Part shown: positions 7,004 to 15,017 of the stretch, piece after piece
Layout of the letters: each line of letters begins with the position of its first letter
Numbering within the stretch: the stretch's first letter is position 1
Origin: a bacterium
GTDB lineage: Bacteria > Gemmatimonadota > Glassbacteria > GWA2-58-10
DNA length: 30,452 nucleotides
Direction: 5' to 3'
Assembly: GCA_021372515.1 (NCBI GenBank)
Contig: JAJFUG010000143.1
Location: forward strand, 1-30,452
Made by a program: the position numbers and the translations under genes
Notes under the pieces: model-generated
The model's input: only the letters and a program-made list of their open reading frames with translations
What the model was told of the DNA's origin: nothing
Database searches by the model: none

Positions 7004-8833
7004 TCAGGCCCGGCTGCGTCTCCAGTTGCCATCGGCGGGAAGGAGCAGCTCGTCCAGGATACGTCCCAGGGCGCCGTGGGAGCGGTCCTCCAGGCCCTGG
7101 CACAGCACCAGGCAGTCCGGGCCGACCAGGGCCGGGTCGAGCTTGACCGCGTCTTTCTCTGTGGTCACGAGAATGGAACCGGTCGCGCGGGCGCGCTCTG
7201 CCGCCTGGCGCTGGGCCGCCTCGGGCCAGGCGAAATGGTCGGGCCAGGCCAGCACTGTAAGCTCGCCCGCCCCGGCGAGGGCCAGGCTGTCGCGGAAGCT
7301 TTCCGGGTGGGCCAGACCGCAGATCGCCAGCACCTTGCGGCCGCGCAGGCTGCGGTCCGGGTCCAGGTATTCCTCGCCGGGCCAGCCGGACAGCTCCTGC
7401 AAGCCCAGGGTTTTGCGCACCAGGCGCATCACCAGTTTATCGCGCCGCCAGGCGGCCGGGACATCCAGGGTGCTTTCGTCCTCATCCAGCACCAGGAGCA
7501 GGGCGCGGGCGCGGTCGGCGGCGAAGCGCGGCTCGCGCAGGTAGCCCGCGGGCAGGACATGGCCGGTCAGGCCGAGGATGCGCGGGGTGAGGGTGAGCAG
7601 GTCCATGCTACGGCCGAAAGAGCGGTGCCCGAACCCGTCGTCCATAACCAGCACCTGCGCGCCGAAGCGCTCCACGGCCGCGGCCGCGGCGGCCCGGCGG
7701 TCGGGGCTGACTGCCAGGGTGAGCGCGGGCAGGCGGCGGGCGGCCAGAGCGGCCTCATCCCCGGCGCGCACGGCCAGCTCGCCGGGCGGGATGTCGCGGG
7801 GCGCGGGACCGGACATGAAAAGCCTTTCACCCGAGGGACGTTTGTAGCCACGGGAGAGCAGGGCCACCCGGAAACCGGCTTTCTGCAGCATACCGGCAAT
7901 AAGATGGGCGGCCGGAGTCTTACCGGCGCCGCCCGCGCTCAGGCTGCCCACGCAGACCGCCGGCACGGGCGAGTGCCCCCCGGCGCGCAGGCCCCGTCGG
8001 TAGAAATACTCCCGCACCAGCCAGCCGCCCAGCCAGAGGGCTTCCAGGGGCAACAGGCAAATCAGCAGCGGAAAGTGAAACCAGCGGTCGCGGGGACGGG
8101 TGAGGAACGATTCGAGCACGCGGCGCAGCCAGGGGCTCTTGCCGGCGAACTCCACCGGACGGACCATGTTGTCGGCCAGGGCGGCGCATTCGTTCACCCG
8201 CTCGGCCACGGTCAGGCAGAGCCGCTCCAATTCGGCCTCATCCGGCTTGTCCGGGATGAGCATCGGCTCGCCGTATACGACTGACATGCGGCAGAAGGGC
8301 TTGGGTATCCGCAGGCGGTCCCAGGTGTGAAGGCTCCAGTAGGCACTGTAGCTCACGGCCGAGGGTAGCAGCGGACAGCCGGAGCGCGAGGCGGCGTAGA
8401 TCAGCCCGGGCTTGACCACCCCGACCGGGCCCTTGGGGCCATCCACGGTGAGGGCCAGATCATGGCCCTCGCGCATGGCTTGCAGCATGGCCAGCATGCC
8501 GCGCACCCCGCCCCGGGTGGCGCTGCCCCGCACCGAGTGGAAGCCCAGGCGCTTGACCACCCGCACGATGTACTCGCTGTCGCGGTGCTGGCTGCTCAGC
8601 ACGCAGACCCCCTCGCCGCGGTTCTGCCAGCAGGGGCCGAGAAGACGGTTGTGCCAGAGGGCGAAAGCCAGGGGGCCGGGGCCGAGCTTGCGCGCGCCGG
8701 CGCGGTTCTGCTCGCCGTAGACCCGCGTGCGGATGGTGGAGAAAAGCAGCCGCAGGATTGCCACGCCCAGCACTCCGGCGAACCAGAACAGCAGGTTGTC
8801 GCGCCAGCCGTATTTGGGATGGGTGTCGCTCAT
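7004..8833 (-). CDS. lpxK: Fusion of DUF374 acyltransferase-like domain with tetraacyldisaccharide 4'-kinase LpxK
   Basis: One 609-residue frame holds two envelope enzymes. Residues about 10-30 are a membrane anchor. Residues about 55-195 are a DUF374/LPLAT-like acyltransferase domain (ALWHNRLLGP, SQHRDSE, LTVDGPKGPVGVVKPGL), probably adding an acyl chain to a lipid A precursor. From about 235 LpxK starts: a membrane-associated helix (250-275), a P-loop SLSAGGAGKTP (297-307; usual GGTGKTP), SRGYKR, DDGFGHRS (398-405; usual DDGFQHR), HVLPAGYLREP and TTEKDAVKL. LpxK phosphorylates the 4' position of the lipid A disaccharide at the inner membrane. The two genes are often neighbours; here they are one protein with no sign of a frameshift. 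Its ATG overlaps the lpxB stop by 4 bases, so the substrate maker and its kinase are translated together. Confidence 0.88.
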   Translation of the reverse strand: MSDTHPKYGWRDNLLFWFAGVLGVAILRLLFSTIRTRVYGEQNRAGARKLGPGPLAFALWHNRLLGPCWQNRGEGVCVLSSQHRDSEYIVRVVKRLGFHSVRGSATRGGVRGMLAMLQAMREGHDLALTVDGPKGPVGVVKPGLIYAASRSGCPLLPSAVSYSAYWSLHTWDRLRIPKPFCRMSVVYGEPMLIPDKPDEAELERLCLTVAERVNECAALADNMVRPVEFAGKSPWLRRVLESFLTRPRDRWFHFPLLICLLPLEALWLGGWLVREYFYRRGLRAGGHSPVPAVCVGSLSAGGAGKTPAAHLIAGMLQKAGFRVALLSRGYKRPSGERLFMSGPAPRDIPPGELAVRAGDEAALAARRLPALTLAVSPDRRAAAAAAVERFGAQVLVMDDGFGHRSFGRSMDLLTLTPRILGLTGHVLPAGYLREPRFAADRARALLLVLDEDESTLDVPAAWRRDKLVMRLVRKTLGLQELSGWPGEEYLDPDRSLRGRKVLAICGLAHPESFRDSLALAGAGELTVLAWPDHFAWPEAAQRQAAERARATGSILVTTEKDAVKLDPALVGPDCLVLCQGLEDRSHGALGRILDELLLPADGNWRRSRA

Positions 8834-9993
8834 GCACCCTCCGCAGGCCGGTTACACATTTCGAGGGCGATCTCGGCCACGCGCAGGCTGGCCGGTTTGC
8901 CGGTGCGAAGGTGCTCCCGCACCCGGGCGCACTGGGCCAGGATCGCCGCGCGCCGGGGCGAGGATTCCTCCAGCAGCTCGAGCGCCAGGGCGCACAGGCG
9001 CTCGCCGGTGAGCTGATCCTGAACCAGCTCGGGTATCTGCGGGTCGGGGTCGAGCAGGTTGGGCATACCGATGTGGCTCACCTTGACCAGACGCCGCGCC
9101 AGGGTGTAGCTGAGGAAACTGGTTCGGTAGCCGATAATGAGGGGCGTGCCGTGCAGGACCGCCTCCAGGCTCACGGTGCCGCTCTTGGACAGCAGCAGGC
9201 GGCTGGCGCAGATGAGCGCCGCGCTGTCAGCGGTCACCTCGCGCAGGTCCAGGGAGCGCATGACAGCGTGCTCTTCTTTGCTCAAGCGGGCGGCGATATG
9301 CGGCAGGAGCCCTACGGCGAGCTGGAGTTCCGGCCGGGCCTGGCGGAGACGCGCGGCGGCGTCCAGGAACGCGGGCAGGTGGCGTTCCAGTTCCTGGGCG
9401 CGGCTTCCCGGCAGAAGGCCCACCAGCGGGCGGGACGGGTCGAGGCCCCAGCGGGCGCGGAAAGCAGTTGTGTCGGGCTGCGGTGCGAGGGTCTCCAGCA
9501 GCGGGTGGCCCACATACTCCACATGCGCCCCGGTGCCGCGGTAAAAATCCACCTCGAAGGGGAAGACCGCGGCCAGACGGTCGGTCAGCTCGGCGATGCG
9601 ATTCTTGCGGCCCTGGCGCCAGGCCCAGACCTGCGGGCTGATGTAGTAGAGGACCGGGATTCCCAACTTGCGCGCCTCGGCGGCCAGGCGCAGGTTGAAA
9701 TCGGGGAAATCGACCAGGATCACGAGGGAGGGACGGCGTCTGCGCCAACTGGCGCGGATGTCGGCCATCAGGCGCAGGAAAAACGGCAGGTGGGCGAGCA
9801 CCTCGACCAGGCCCATCACGGCCAGACGGTCCTGGGTGCAGAGCAGCTCCACGCCGCAGCCCTGCATGGCCGGCCCGCCGATACCCCGCAACGTGAGGCC
9901 CGGGGCCAGCTCTTTAAGGCGCTCCAGCATCCGGGCGGCGTGCATCTCGCCGCTGGGGTCGGGCGCGGAGACAAAAATATCGGGAGCTTCCAT
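8830..9993 (-). CDS. lpxB: Lipid-A-disaccharide synthase
   Basis: The product has 387 residues, normal for LpxB, a GT19 glycosyltransferase on the cytoplasmic face of the inner membrane that joins UDP-diacylglucosamine and lipid X. Recognisable blocks are the N-terminal SAPDPSGEMHAARM, GIGGPAMQ, AVMGLVEVLAHLP, VDFPDFNLRLA, YYISPQVWAWRQGR, VEYVGHPLLE, LLPGSRAQE and the sugar-nucleotide block SKSGTVSLEAVLHGTPLIIGYR. The N-terminal glycine loop differs slightly from the common GEASGD. The ribosome site before the ATG at 9993 is poor, so it may depend on coupling to the small gene 33 bases upstream. Downstream it overlaps the DUF374-LpxK gene. Confidence 0.95.
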   Translation of the reverse strand: MEAPDIFVSAPDPSGEMHAARMLERLKELAPGLTLRGIGGPAMQGCGVELLCTQDRLAVMGLVEVLAHLPFFLRLMADIRASWRRRRPSLVILVDFPDFNLRLAAEARKLGIPVLYYISPQVWAWRQGRKNRIAELTDRLAAVFPFEVDFYRGTGAHVEYVGHPLLETLAPQPDTTAFRARWGLDPSRPLVGLLPGSRAQELERHLPAFLDAAARLRQARPELQLAVGLLPHIAARLSKEEHAVMRSLDLREVTADSAALICASRLLLSKSGTVSLEAVLHGTPLIIGYRTSFLSYTLARRLVKVSHIGMPNLLDPDPQIPELVQDQLTGERLCALALELLEESSPRRAAILAQCARVREHLRTGKPASLRVAEIALEMCNRPAEGA

Positions 9994-10026
9994 CCGTCGC
10001 TGTCCGGGGAGGCGGTTCGCTCTGGC

Positions 10027-10173
10027 TCAATGGGATAGATGTTCCAGGTGGCTGAAACGGTAGATCAGGTAGAGAATGATCGCCAGCATAATCAGGATGC
10101 GCCAGATGGGACGGGGGTTGCCGGCGCGCCCCAAAAATCGGCGGCGGGCCTCCCAGTAACCGGCTATGCCCAT
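10027..10173 (-). CDS. Small one-helix membrane protein inside the lipid A operon (48 aa)
   Basis: A 48-codon frame in the same direction sits between the Gfo/Idh gene and lpxB. GAGGAGG lies about 7 bases before its ATG and overlaps the stop region of the upstream gene, 12 bases away, which points to coupled translation. The N-terminal half is basic (EARRRFLGRAGNPRP) and is followed by one hydrophobic helix (WRILIMLAIILYLIYRF), then a short His-rich tail (HLEHLSH). The positive-inside rule puts the N-terminus in the cytoplasm. Family not recognised. Placement suggests a part in lipid A synthesis or tethering of LpxB, which is inference. Confidence 0.65.
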   Translation of the reverse strand: MGIAGYWEARRRFLGRAGNPRPIWRILIMLAIILYLIYRFSHLEHLSH

Positions 10174-10185
10174 GGCGACGCCTCC

Positions 10186-11220
10186 TCAGGCGGAGTGGGG
10201 ACCGTCGGCTGCAGCCAGACCGGCCAGCTCGATGGAGCGCCGCACGGCATCCCGGATCCTTTGGGCCACCTCCAGCGCCTGCAAACCGTCCTCGCCCGAG
10301 ACCACCGGGTGAGCGCCGCGGCCGATACAGCCGATGAAGCTTTCCAGCTCCAGGCGCAGTGGCTCGGCGGTGGCGTCGACAGCCAGAGCGCGGCGCTCGA
10401 ACAGCTCGAGCATGTCGGGCGGCGCACTGCGGTCGGTGAGCGAGCCAGCCAGAGCCGCCCCGTCGGGTGAGCGCTTGCGGTAAAGCGTGGCGCTGCGTCC
10501 GAGCAGGTCGGTCGAAACATAGCAGTCGCGGGCGAAAAAGCGTATCTTGCGGACTTTCTCCAGGCTGACCCGGCTGGCGGTGATGTTGGCCACGGCGCCA
10601 CCCTCGAAAGTCAGGCGGGCGTTGGCGATGTCCAGCTTGTCGGTCAGCACCGGCACTCCCGAGGCGGCCACCTCCACCACCGGTCGGCGCAGCAGGCTGA
10701 GGATGATGTCGATGTCGTGGATCATCAGGTCCAGGACCACATCCACCTCGGTCCCGCGGGGGTTGAACGGGGCCAGGCGCAGGCTCTCGACGAACAGGCT
10801 GCCGTGCACGTGCTCCACCGCGGCCATCAGGGCCGGGTTGAACCGCTCCACATGCCCCACCTGCAGCACCTTGCCGGAGCGACGGGCCAGATCGATCAGC
10901 TCGGTGGCCTGCTCGCGGGTCTCGGTGACCGGCTTTTCGATCAGCAGGTGCAGTCCGCGCTCCAGGAGCACCCGGCCGAGCTCGTAGTGCCGGTCCGTGG
11001 GCACGGCGAGGCTGGCGGCCTCCACCGAGTCGGCCAGTTGTTCCAGGGAGTCGAAAGCGCGCACCCCGAAACGGTCCGCCACCTCGCGGGCGTGCTGCGG
11101 GTCGGTGTCGTAGACGCCCACCAGCTCGGCGTTTTCCATCTGGCTGTAAATCCGCGCGTGCAGGCTTCCCAGGTGCCCCACACCCACCACGCCGGTCCTG
11201 ATTTTACCGTTCTGGCTCAA
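10186..11220 (-). CDS. Gfo/Idh/MocA-family NAD(P)-dependent sugar oxidoreductase in lipid A operon
   Basis: The product has 344 residues. The Rossmann site is GVVGVGHLGSLHAR near residue 10, with Asp at the end of the second strand (GVYDTDP). The family block LIEKPVTET carries the conserved Glu-Lys-Pro with the catalytic Lys. HVERFNP and LDLMIHDIDIILSLL mark the C-terminal alpha/beta domain, the latter with the usual histidine. GAGGG lies 9 bases before the ATG at 11220. It is the first gene of the lipid A operon. Gfo/Idh genes next to lpxB are known in several phyla. GnnA, which oxidises UDP-GlcNAc at C3 for amide-linked lipid A, belongs to this family, so that role is possible, but the partner aminotransferase GnnB is not here. 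Confidence 0.8.
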   Translation of the reverse strand: MSQNGKIRTGVVGVGHLGSLHARIYSQMENAELVGVYDTDPQHAREVADRFGVRAFDSLEQLADSVEAASLAVPTDRHYELGRVLLERGLHLLIEKPVTETREQATELIDLARRSGKVLQVGHVERFNPALMAAVEHVHGSLFVESLRLAPFNPRGTEVDVVLDLMIHDIDIILSLLRRPVVEVAASGVPVLTDKLDIANARLTFEGGAVANITASRVSLEKVRKIRFFARDCYVSTDLLGRSATLYRKRSPDGAALAGSLTDRSAPPDMLELFERRALAVDATAEPLRLELESFIGCIGRGAHPVVSGEDGLQALEVAQRIRDAVRRSIELAGLAAADGPHSA

Positions 11221-11285
11221 GATTCTGCCCTCGTGAGGCCTGCCGGCCCCCGGATTTGCAGGAAACGAACTTATGCGAGGATTGT

Positions 11286-11345
11286 AATATACATATAAGG
11301 CTCCGGTTTGAAAAGTATTATACCGGACGGCTAAATTCGGTATAA
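11286..11345. promoter_or_regulatory. Divergent promoter region with inverted repeat
   Basis: TTATACCG at 11318-11325 is mirrored perfectly by CGGTATAA at 11338-11345. Each half carries a -10-like hexamer: TATAAT reading left on the minus strand (11317-11322) and TATAAC reading right (11341-11346). A further minus-strand pair TTTTCA-N17-TATATT lies closer to the lipid A operon. The region is AT-rich in a GC-rich genome. It could be an operator shared by the lipid A operon and the TPR operon. Confidence 0.4.
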
Positions 11346-11394
11346 CTTGGTGAGAATAAAAGAGATGAGGACTATCGGCGTCCGAATGGATTGC

Positions 11395-11424
11395 TTGACA
11401 GCCTCAAGCGGACAGGGATATATT
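11395..11424 (+). promoter_or_regulatory. Sigma-70-type promoter of the TPR envelope operon
   Basis: TTGACA (perfect -35) at 11395-11400 and TATATT (5 of 6) at 11419-11424 with an 18-base spacer. Transcription would begin near 11431, leaving a leader of about 40 bases before the GTG start at 11470. Confidence 0.7.
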
Positions 11425-11469
11425 ACTCTGATATGAATGCACGCCGATGAGCGCGCGGATGGAGGGAGA

Positions 11470-13632
11470 GTGGGAAAGACGACAAGAGCGTGGGGGCTGA
11501 CACTTCTGCTGGCCCTTGGGATGTGCGTAGCCGGGCTGCGCGCCGCCGCACCGCCCGCGGTCTACGACAAGGATGCGGTGCGGAAAGTGATTGTGGGCTA
11601 CGAGGCCCTGCTGAACGACGACAAACAGTTCGCGCTGGACTCACTGGGAGCGGCCATGCGGCTCGACCCCTCCAGCGCCTACCTGAAGGTGCTGTACGCC
11701 GAGGCGCTGTTCGCCCTGGGCCGCCACGAGGAGATATTCAAGACCCTCAAGCCGCTGGTGGACAGGGGCGACTCGATCAACGTGCAGGCCCTGCGGATGC
11801 TGGCGGTGAGCTGCCAGGCCACGGGACGGAACGAGGAGGCGGTGGCCTGGTTCCGCCGTCTTCTGGAGCGCCAGCCGGAGGAGGAGTGGGCGCGCCGCCG
11901 TCTGCTCGACCTTCTCAACGGCCTGGGCCGCTACCAGGAGATGATCCCGGTCTACCGTGTCCTGCTGGACCCGGAGAGCGAAAACTACGCTTTCGACTGC
12001 TACCAGATGGGTGCGCTGTACATGCGGGTGGGCGGCCGCGAACCGGCCCGTCAGTACCTGGAGGAGGCCCTGGCCGCGGACAGCTCGCTGGCCGACGCGC
12101 ACAACCTGCTGGCCCGTCTGGATGAGCTGGAGCTGAAATACGCGCAGGCCCTGGACCACTACCTCAAGTTCCTCGAACAGAAACCCGAGGCAGCGGAGAG
12201 CGTGATGCCGCAGGTGGTGGCTGTGGCCTTGCGGGCGGCCTACCCGGCCTACAGCGGAGACTCCACCGCCGGCAACGGGGCCTGGCCGACCCTGCTCGAG
12301 CGCCTGGATGCACGCCAGGCCGAGGGGGACACGCTCAACCCGGCCCTGAAGCGGGTGTACGCCATCGCCCTGGAGGCCACGGGCAAGACGGACAGAGCGG
12401 TAGAAAACTACAGTGCAATCCTGGCCGAGGAGCCAAACGACCGTTTCACCCGGCGCAGCCTGTTGCGGGTGCTGTTCTCGCAGGGCAAGTACGCCGAAAT
12501 GATACCTCTGTACGAACCGCTCCTGACCGCGGACAACAGCAACCTGTCGCGGGACCTGTTCCAGGTTGGCGTGCTCCACCTTCGCACCGGAGACCAGGCC
12601 AAAGCCCGGGATTACATGGCGCGCACGGTGGCGGAGGACAGCACATTCGCCGAGCCGTACCGCGTGCTGGGCAACCTGTGTGAGACCGGCGGCGACTGGG
12701 CCTGCGCCCAGAAGAATTACCTGCGGCTGCTGGTGCTCGACCCCGGAGCCACGGCCTCGGTGTTCGACCACCTGCTGACCGTTTCGCTGCGCGGCCAGGA
12801 CCTTTCGGCCCCGACCTCGCTGTTAGAGAGCCGGGTGGCCGCCGGGGACACCAGTTCCGCTGTGCGCGAGGGCCTGGGCCGTCTGTACTACCACGGCGAA
12901 CAACTGGACAAGGCGCTCGGCCTGCTGGAACCGCTGGCCGCGGACAGCAGCCTGACCGACAACGGGCTGTACACGCTCGGGTTCCTGTACTCGCGCCTGG
13001 AGCGCCTTCCCGAGGCGGTGCAGGCGTTCCGGACCGTGAAAGAGCACCTGCCGGATTTCCTGCCGGTCTACCTGACCCTGAGCCGGGCCTACTACACGCT
13101 CAAGGACTACCCGCGCGCGCTGGCCGAACTCGAGGCGGGCCTGCCGCGGGTGCGGGAGCAGGACACGGAGAGCCGCCGCGAGGTGCTGTTCTCCATGGCC
13201 AACGTGTACCACGAGATGGCGGACGACAGCAACACGGTCAAGTACCTGCGCCTGGTGCTCAAGGACTGGCCGGACTATGCCCCGGCGCTGAATTATCTGG
13301 GCTACTACTACGCCGAAAAGGGCGAGAACCTGGAGGAGGCCGGCCGCCTGGTGGACCGCGCCCTGGCCACGGAGCCGGAAAACGGGCATTACATAGACAG
13401 CAAGGGTTGGGTGCTGTTCAAGCAGGGCCGTCGCGAGGAGGCGCTCAAGGAGATCAAGAGCGCCCTGGCCGCCATGGAGCACGCCGAAATCTACGAGCAC
13501 CTGGGGGAAATCTACCTCTCCCTGGGTCAGAAAGCCGAGGCCGTGGCCGCCTGGAATAGGAGCCTGGAGATGGATGCGACCAACAACGAACTCAAGGCCC
13601 GGCTGGAAAAGCTGAAAAGCACGGGGAATTAA
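11470..13632 (+). CDS. Exported tetratricopeptide-repeat protein
   Basis: About 720 residues. The GTG at 11470 is preferred to the ATG at 11437: GGAGGGAG precedes the GTG, the promoter would leave almost no leader for the ATG, and starting at the GTG gives a clean signal peptide (VGKTTRAW, hydrophobic LTLLLALGMCVAGL, then AAAPPA). The rest is a long series of degenerate TPR units, with alternating small and aromatic residues such as AEALFALGRHEEIFKTLKPL, YQMGALYMRVGG, LGRLYYHGEQLDKALGLLEPL and YLGYYYAEKGENLEEAGRLV. Such proteins are periplasmic scaffolds. A TPR gene before a DUF4292/LolB-like lipoprotein gene is also seen in Bacteroidota, which supports an outer-membrane assembly role. The exact function is unknown. 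Confidence 0.85.
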   Translation: MGKTTRAWGLTLLLALGMCVAGLRAAAPPAVYDKDAVRKVIVGYEALLNDDKQFALDSLGAAMRLDPSSAYLKVLYAEALFALGRHEEIFKTLKPLVDRGDSINVQALRMLAVSCQATGRNEEAVAWFRRLLERQPEEEWARRRLLDLLNGLGRYQEMIPVYRVLLDPESENYAFDCYQMGALYMRVGGREPARQYLEEALAADSSLADAHNLLARLDELELKYAQALDHYLKFLEQKPEAAESVMPQVVAVALRAAYPAYSGDSTAGNGAWPTLLERLDARQAEGDTLNPALKRVYAIALEATGKTDRAVENYSAILAEEPNDRFTRRSLLRVLFSQGKYAEMIPLYEPLLTADNSNLSRDLFQVGVLHLRTGDQAKARDYMARTVAEDSTFAEPYRVLGNLCETGGDWACAQKNYLRLLVLDPGATASVFDHLLTVSLRGQDLSAPTSLLESRVAAGDTSSAVREGLGRLYYHGEQLDKALGLLEPLAADSSLTDNGLYTLGFLYSRLERLPEAVQAFRTVKEHLPDFLPVYLTLSRAYYTLKDYPRALAELEAGLPRVREQDTESRREVLFSMANVYHEMADDSNTVKYLRLVLKDWPDYAPALNYLGYYYAEKGENLEEAGRLVDRALATEPENGHYIDSKGWVLFKQGRREEALKEIKSALAAMEHAEIYEHLGEIYLSLGQKAEAVAAWNRSLEMDATNNELKARLEKLKSTGN

Positions 13633-13652
13633 CAGAAAAAGGGAGGCCGAAA

Positions 13653-14453
13653 ATAGCGGCACACGGACATGGGGCGCTCCGGGCGGGATTGGCCGCGCTG
13701 GCGCTGGTGATTCTGGCCGGCCTGGGGGCCGGCTGCGCAGTGGCGATGAAACAGTTGGGCGGAACGTCCATAGAGCCGGCCGCGGTGCTGGCCGACCTGG
13801 ACCGTTTGGAGCAGGACCTCCGGACCAACAAGCAGATATTCCGGGTGCGCCTTCTGGACAAGGGGCGCACGTTCAGCGGCGACGGGGCGCTGTTTTTCCA
13901 GGCGCCCGACACCCTGCAGATGAGCATCTACGGCCCGCCGTTCACCACGCTCTGGATGCAGATGCTCCAGCAGGGTGACTCGATCACCGTGGTGCTGCCC
14001 AAGGAGAACCGCGTGGTCCGCGCCCAGCGGGGCAACCCGGAACCCCTGGCCCGGCTGTCCTCGAGCGAGGGCCTGACCGACGGGGAGTTCCTGGGCGGTG
14101 TGACCGGCATTTTCAAGCCCGGGCGGTTCCGCCGCGCGGGCATGCGCGAGCAGGCCGCCGAGGAGGGCACGCTGCGACGGCTGCGGCTGAGCGGGGACGA
14201 CTCGGTCTACGAGTTCACCTACGACAGCGCGCTACGCTCGGTGGTGCGGTTCGCCCACTACGAGCACGGCAATATCCGGCGCGAGATAGTCCGCTCCGAG
14301 TTCCGCCCCGTGGGTGGGATGCAGCGGGCCACGCACACTGTGTACCGCGATTTCGAGGAGGACCGCGAGATCACGGTGCTGGTGAGCAAGGAGGAAGTCA
14401 ACCAGGAGCTTACGGCCAAGGCGTTCGAGATCACGCTGCCCGAGGGACAGTGA
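13653..14453 (+). CDS. LolB/DUF4292-like outer-membrane lipoprotein
   Basis: About 266 residues if it starts at the AUA at 13653, or 254 from a TTG at 13689. Only the AUA has a perfect ribosome site (GGGAGG with a 6-base gap), and it supplies a basic, His/Arg-containing n-region before the hydrophobic LAALALVILAGLGAGC; no ATG or GTG is available in frame. The Cys would be lipidated, although the lipobox is imperfect (GAGC). Residues about 45-250 look like the half-barrel LolA/LolB fold: FRVRLLDKGRTFSGDGALFFQAPDTLQMSIYGPP is reminiscent of LolB/DUF4292. It lies 20 bases after the TPR gene and abuts the LptE-like gene, so it probably helps place lipoproteins or LPS in the outer membrane. Confidence 0.75.
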   Translation: MAAHGHGALRAGLAALALVILAGLGAGCAVAMKQLGGTSIEPAAVLADLDRLEQDLRTNKQIFRVRLLDKGRTFSGDGALFFQAPDTLQMSIYGPPFTTLWMQMLQQGDSITVVLPKENRVVRAQRGNPEPLARLSSSEGLTDGEFLGGVTGIFKPGRFRRAGMREQAAEEGTLRRLRLSGDDSVYEFTYDSALRSVVRFAHYEHGNIRREIVRSEFRPVGGMQRATHTVYRDFEEDREITVLVSKEEVNQELTAKAFEITLPEGQ

Positions 14454-14455
14454 CC

Positions 14456-14974
14456 GTGCGGCACGGCGCGGCGACATACGGCCTGGCCGGGGTCTGGACG
14501 GCAGCCGTGCTGGCGCTGTGCGCGGCCGGGTGCAGCCATTACAGCACCACCGGGCGGTTGCCTTCGCACATCCGGACAATCAGCATCCCGACTTTCGAGA
14601 ACCAGACGCCGGAGTTCAGCCTGCCCCAGGGGATCACCGACCTGGTGACCGAGCGTTTCCTGAGCGAGGCGAACCTCCGTCTGGCCGAGGCCGACCAGGC
14701 GGATGCGGCCCTGAACGGCACGGTGCGCCGCTACTATGAGGAAGCCGAGTCCTACCGTCAGACCCAGGACATCCAGGTCACCGGGCGGCGGGTAACGATA
14801 GTGCTGGACGTGGAATTTATCGACCGGGTGGAGAACAAGACCCTGTGGCGGGACTCTAATTTCTCGCGCTACGTGGTGTACGACCCGGACAAGGAAACCG
14901 AGCAACAGGCCGCCCAGCGGGTGATGCTGCTGCTGGCGGACGATCTGGTAAGCGCGGTGCTTCAACAGTGGTAA
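14456..14974 (+). CDS. LptE-like LPS-assembly lipoprotein
   Basis: About 172 residues. Two GTG starts are possible, 14450 (overlapping the previous stop) and 14456; the second is better spaced from GAGGGA (8 bases). A lipoprotein signal ends at AAGC (Cys26), followed by HYSTTGRLPSHIRTISIPTFENQTPEF, the classic LptE-family opening: a beta strand, then a pole-like FENxT. Later IVLDVEFIDRVENKTLWRDSNFS and the C-terminal helix DDLVSAVLQQW also fit. LptE plugs the LptD barrel that inserts LPS in the outer membrane. lptD is not in this window. The lipid A operon is on the other side of the divergent promoter. Confidence 0.82.
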   Translation: MRHGAATYGLAGVWTAAVLALCAAGCSHYSTTGRLPSHIRTISIPTFENQTPEFSLPQGITDLVTERFLSEANLRLAEADQADAALNGTVRRYYEEAESYRQTQDIQVTGRRVTIVLDVEFIDRVENKTLWRDSNFSRYVVYDPDKETEQQAAQRVMLLLADDLVSAVLQQW

Positions 14975-15017
14975 AATCAACTTAAAGCGAGGGACTTTTC
15001 AGAAGGCAGGCAGTAGT

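Noticed and set aside
6810-7103. Extension of nadB upstream of 6809
   Set aside because: The added 98 residues are Pro/Arg-rich, overlap the lpxK gene end and lack a ribosome site; NadB homology begins after 6809.
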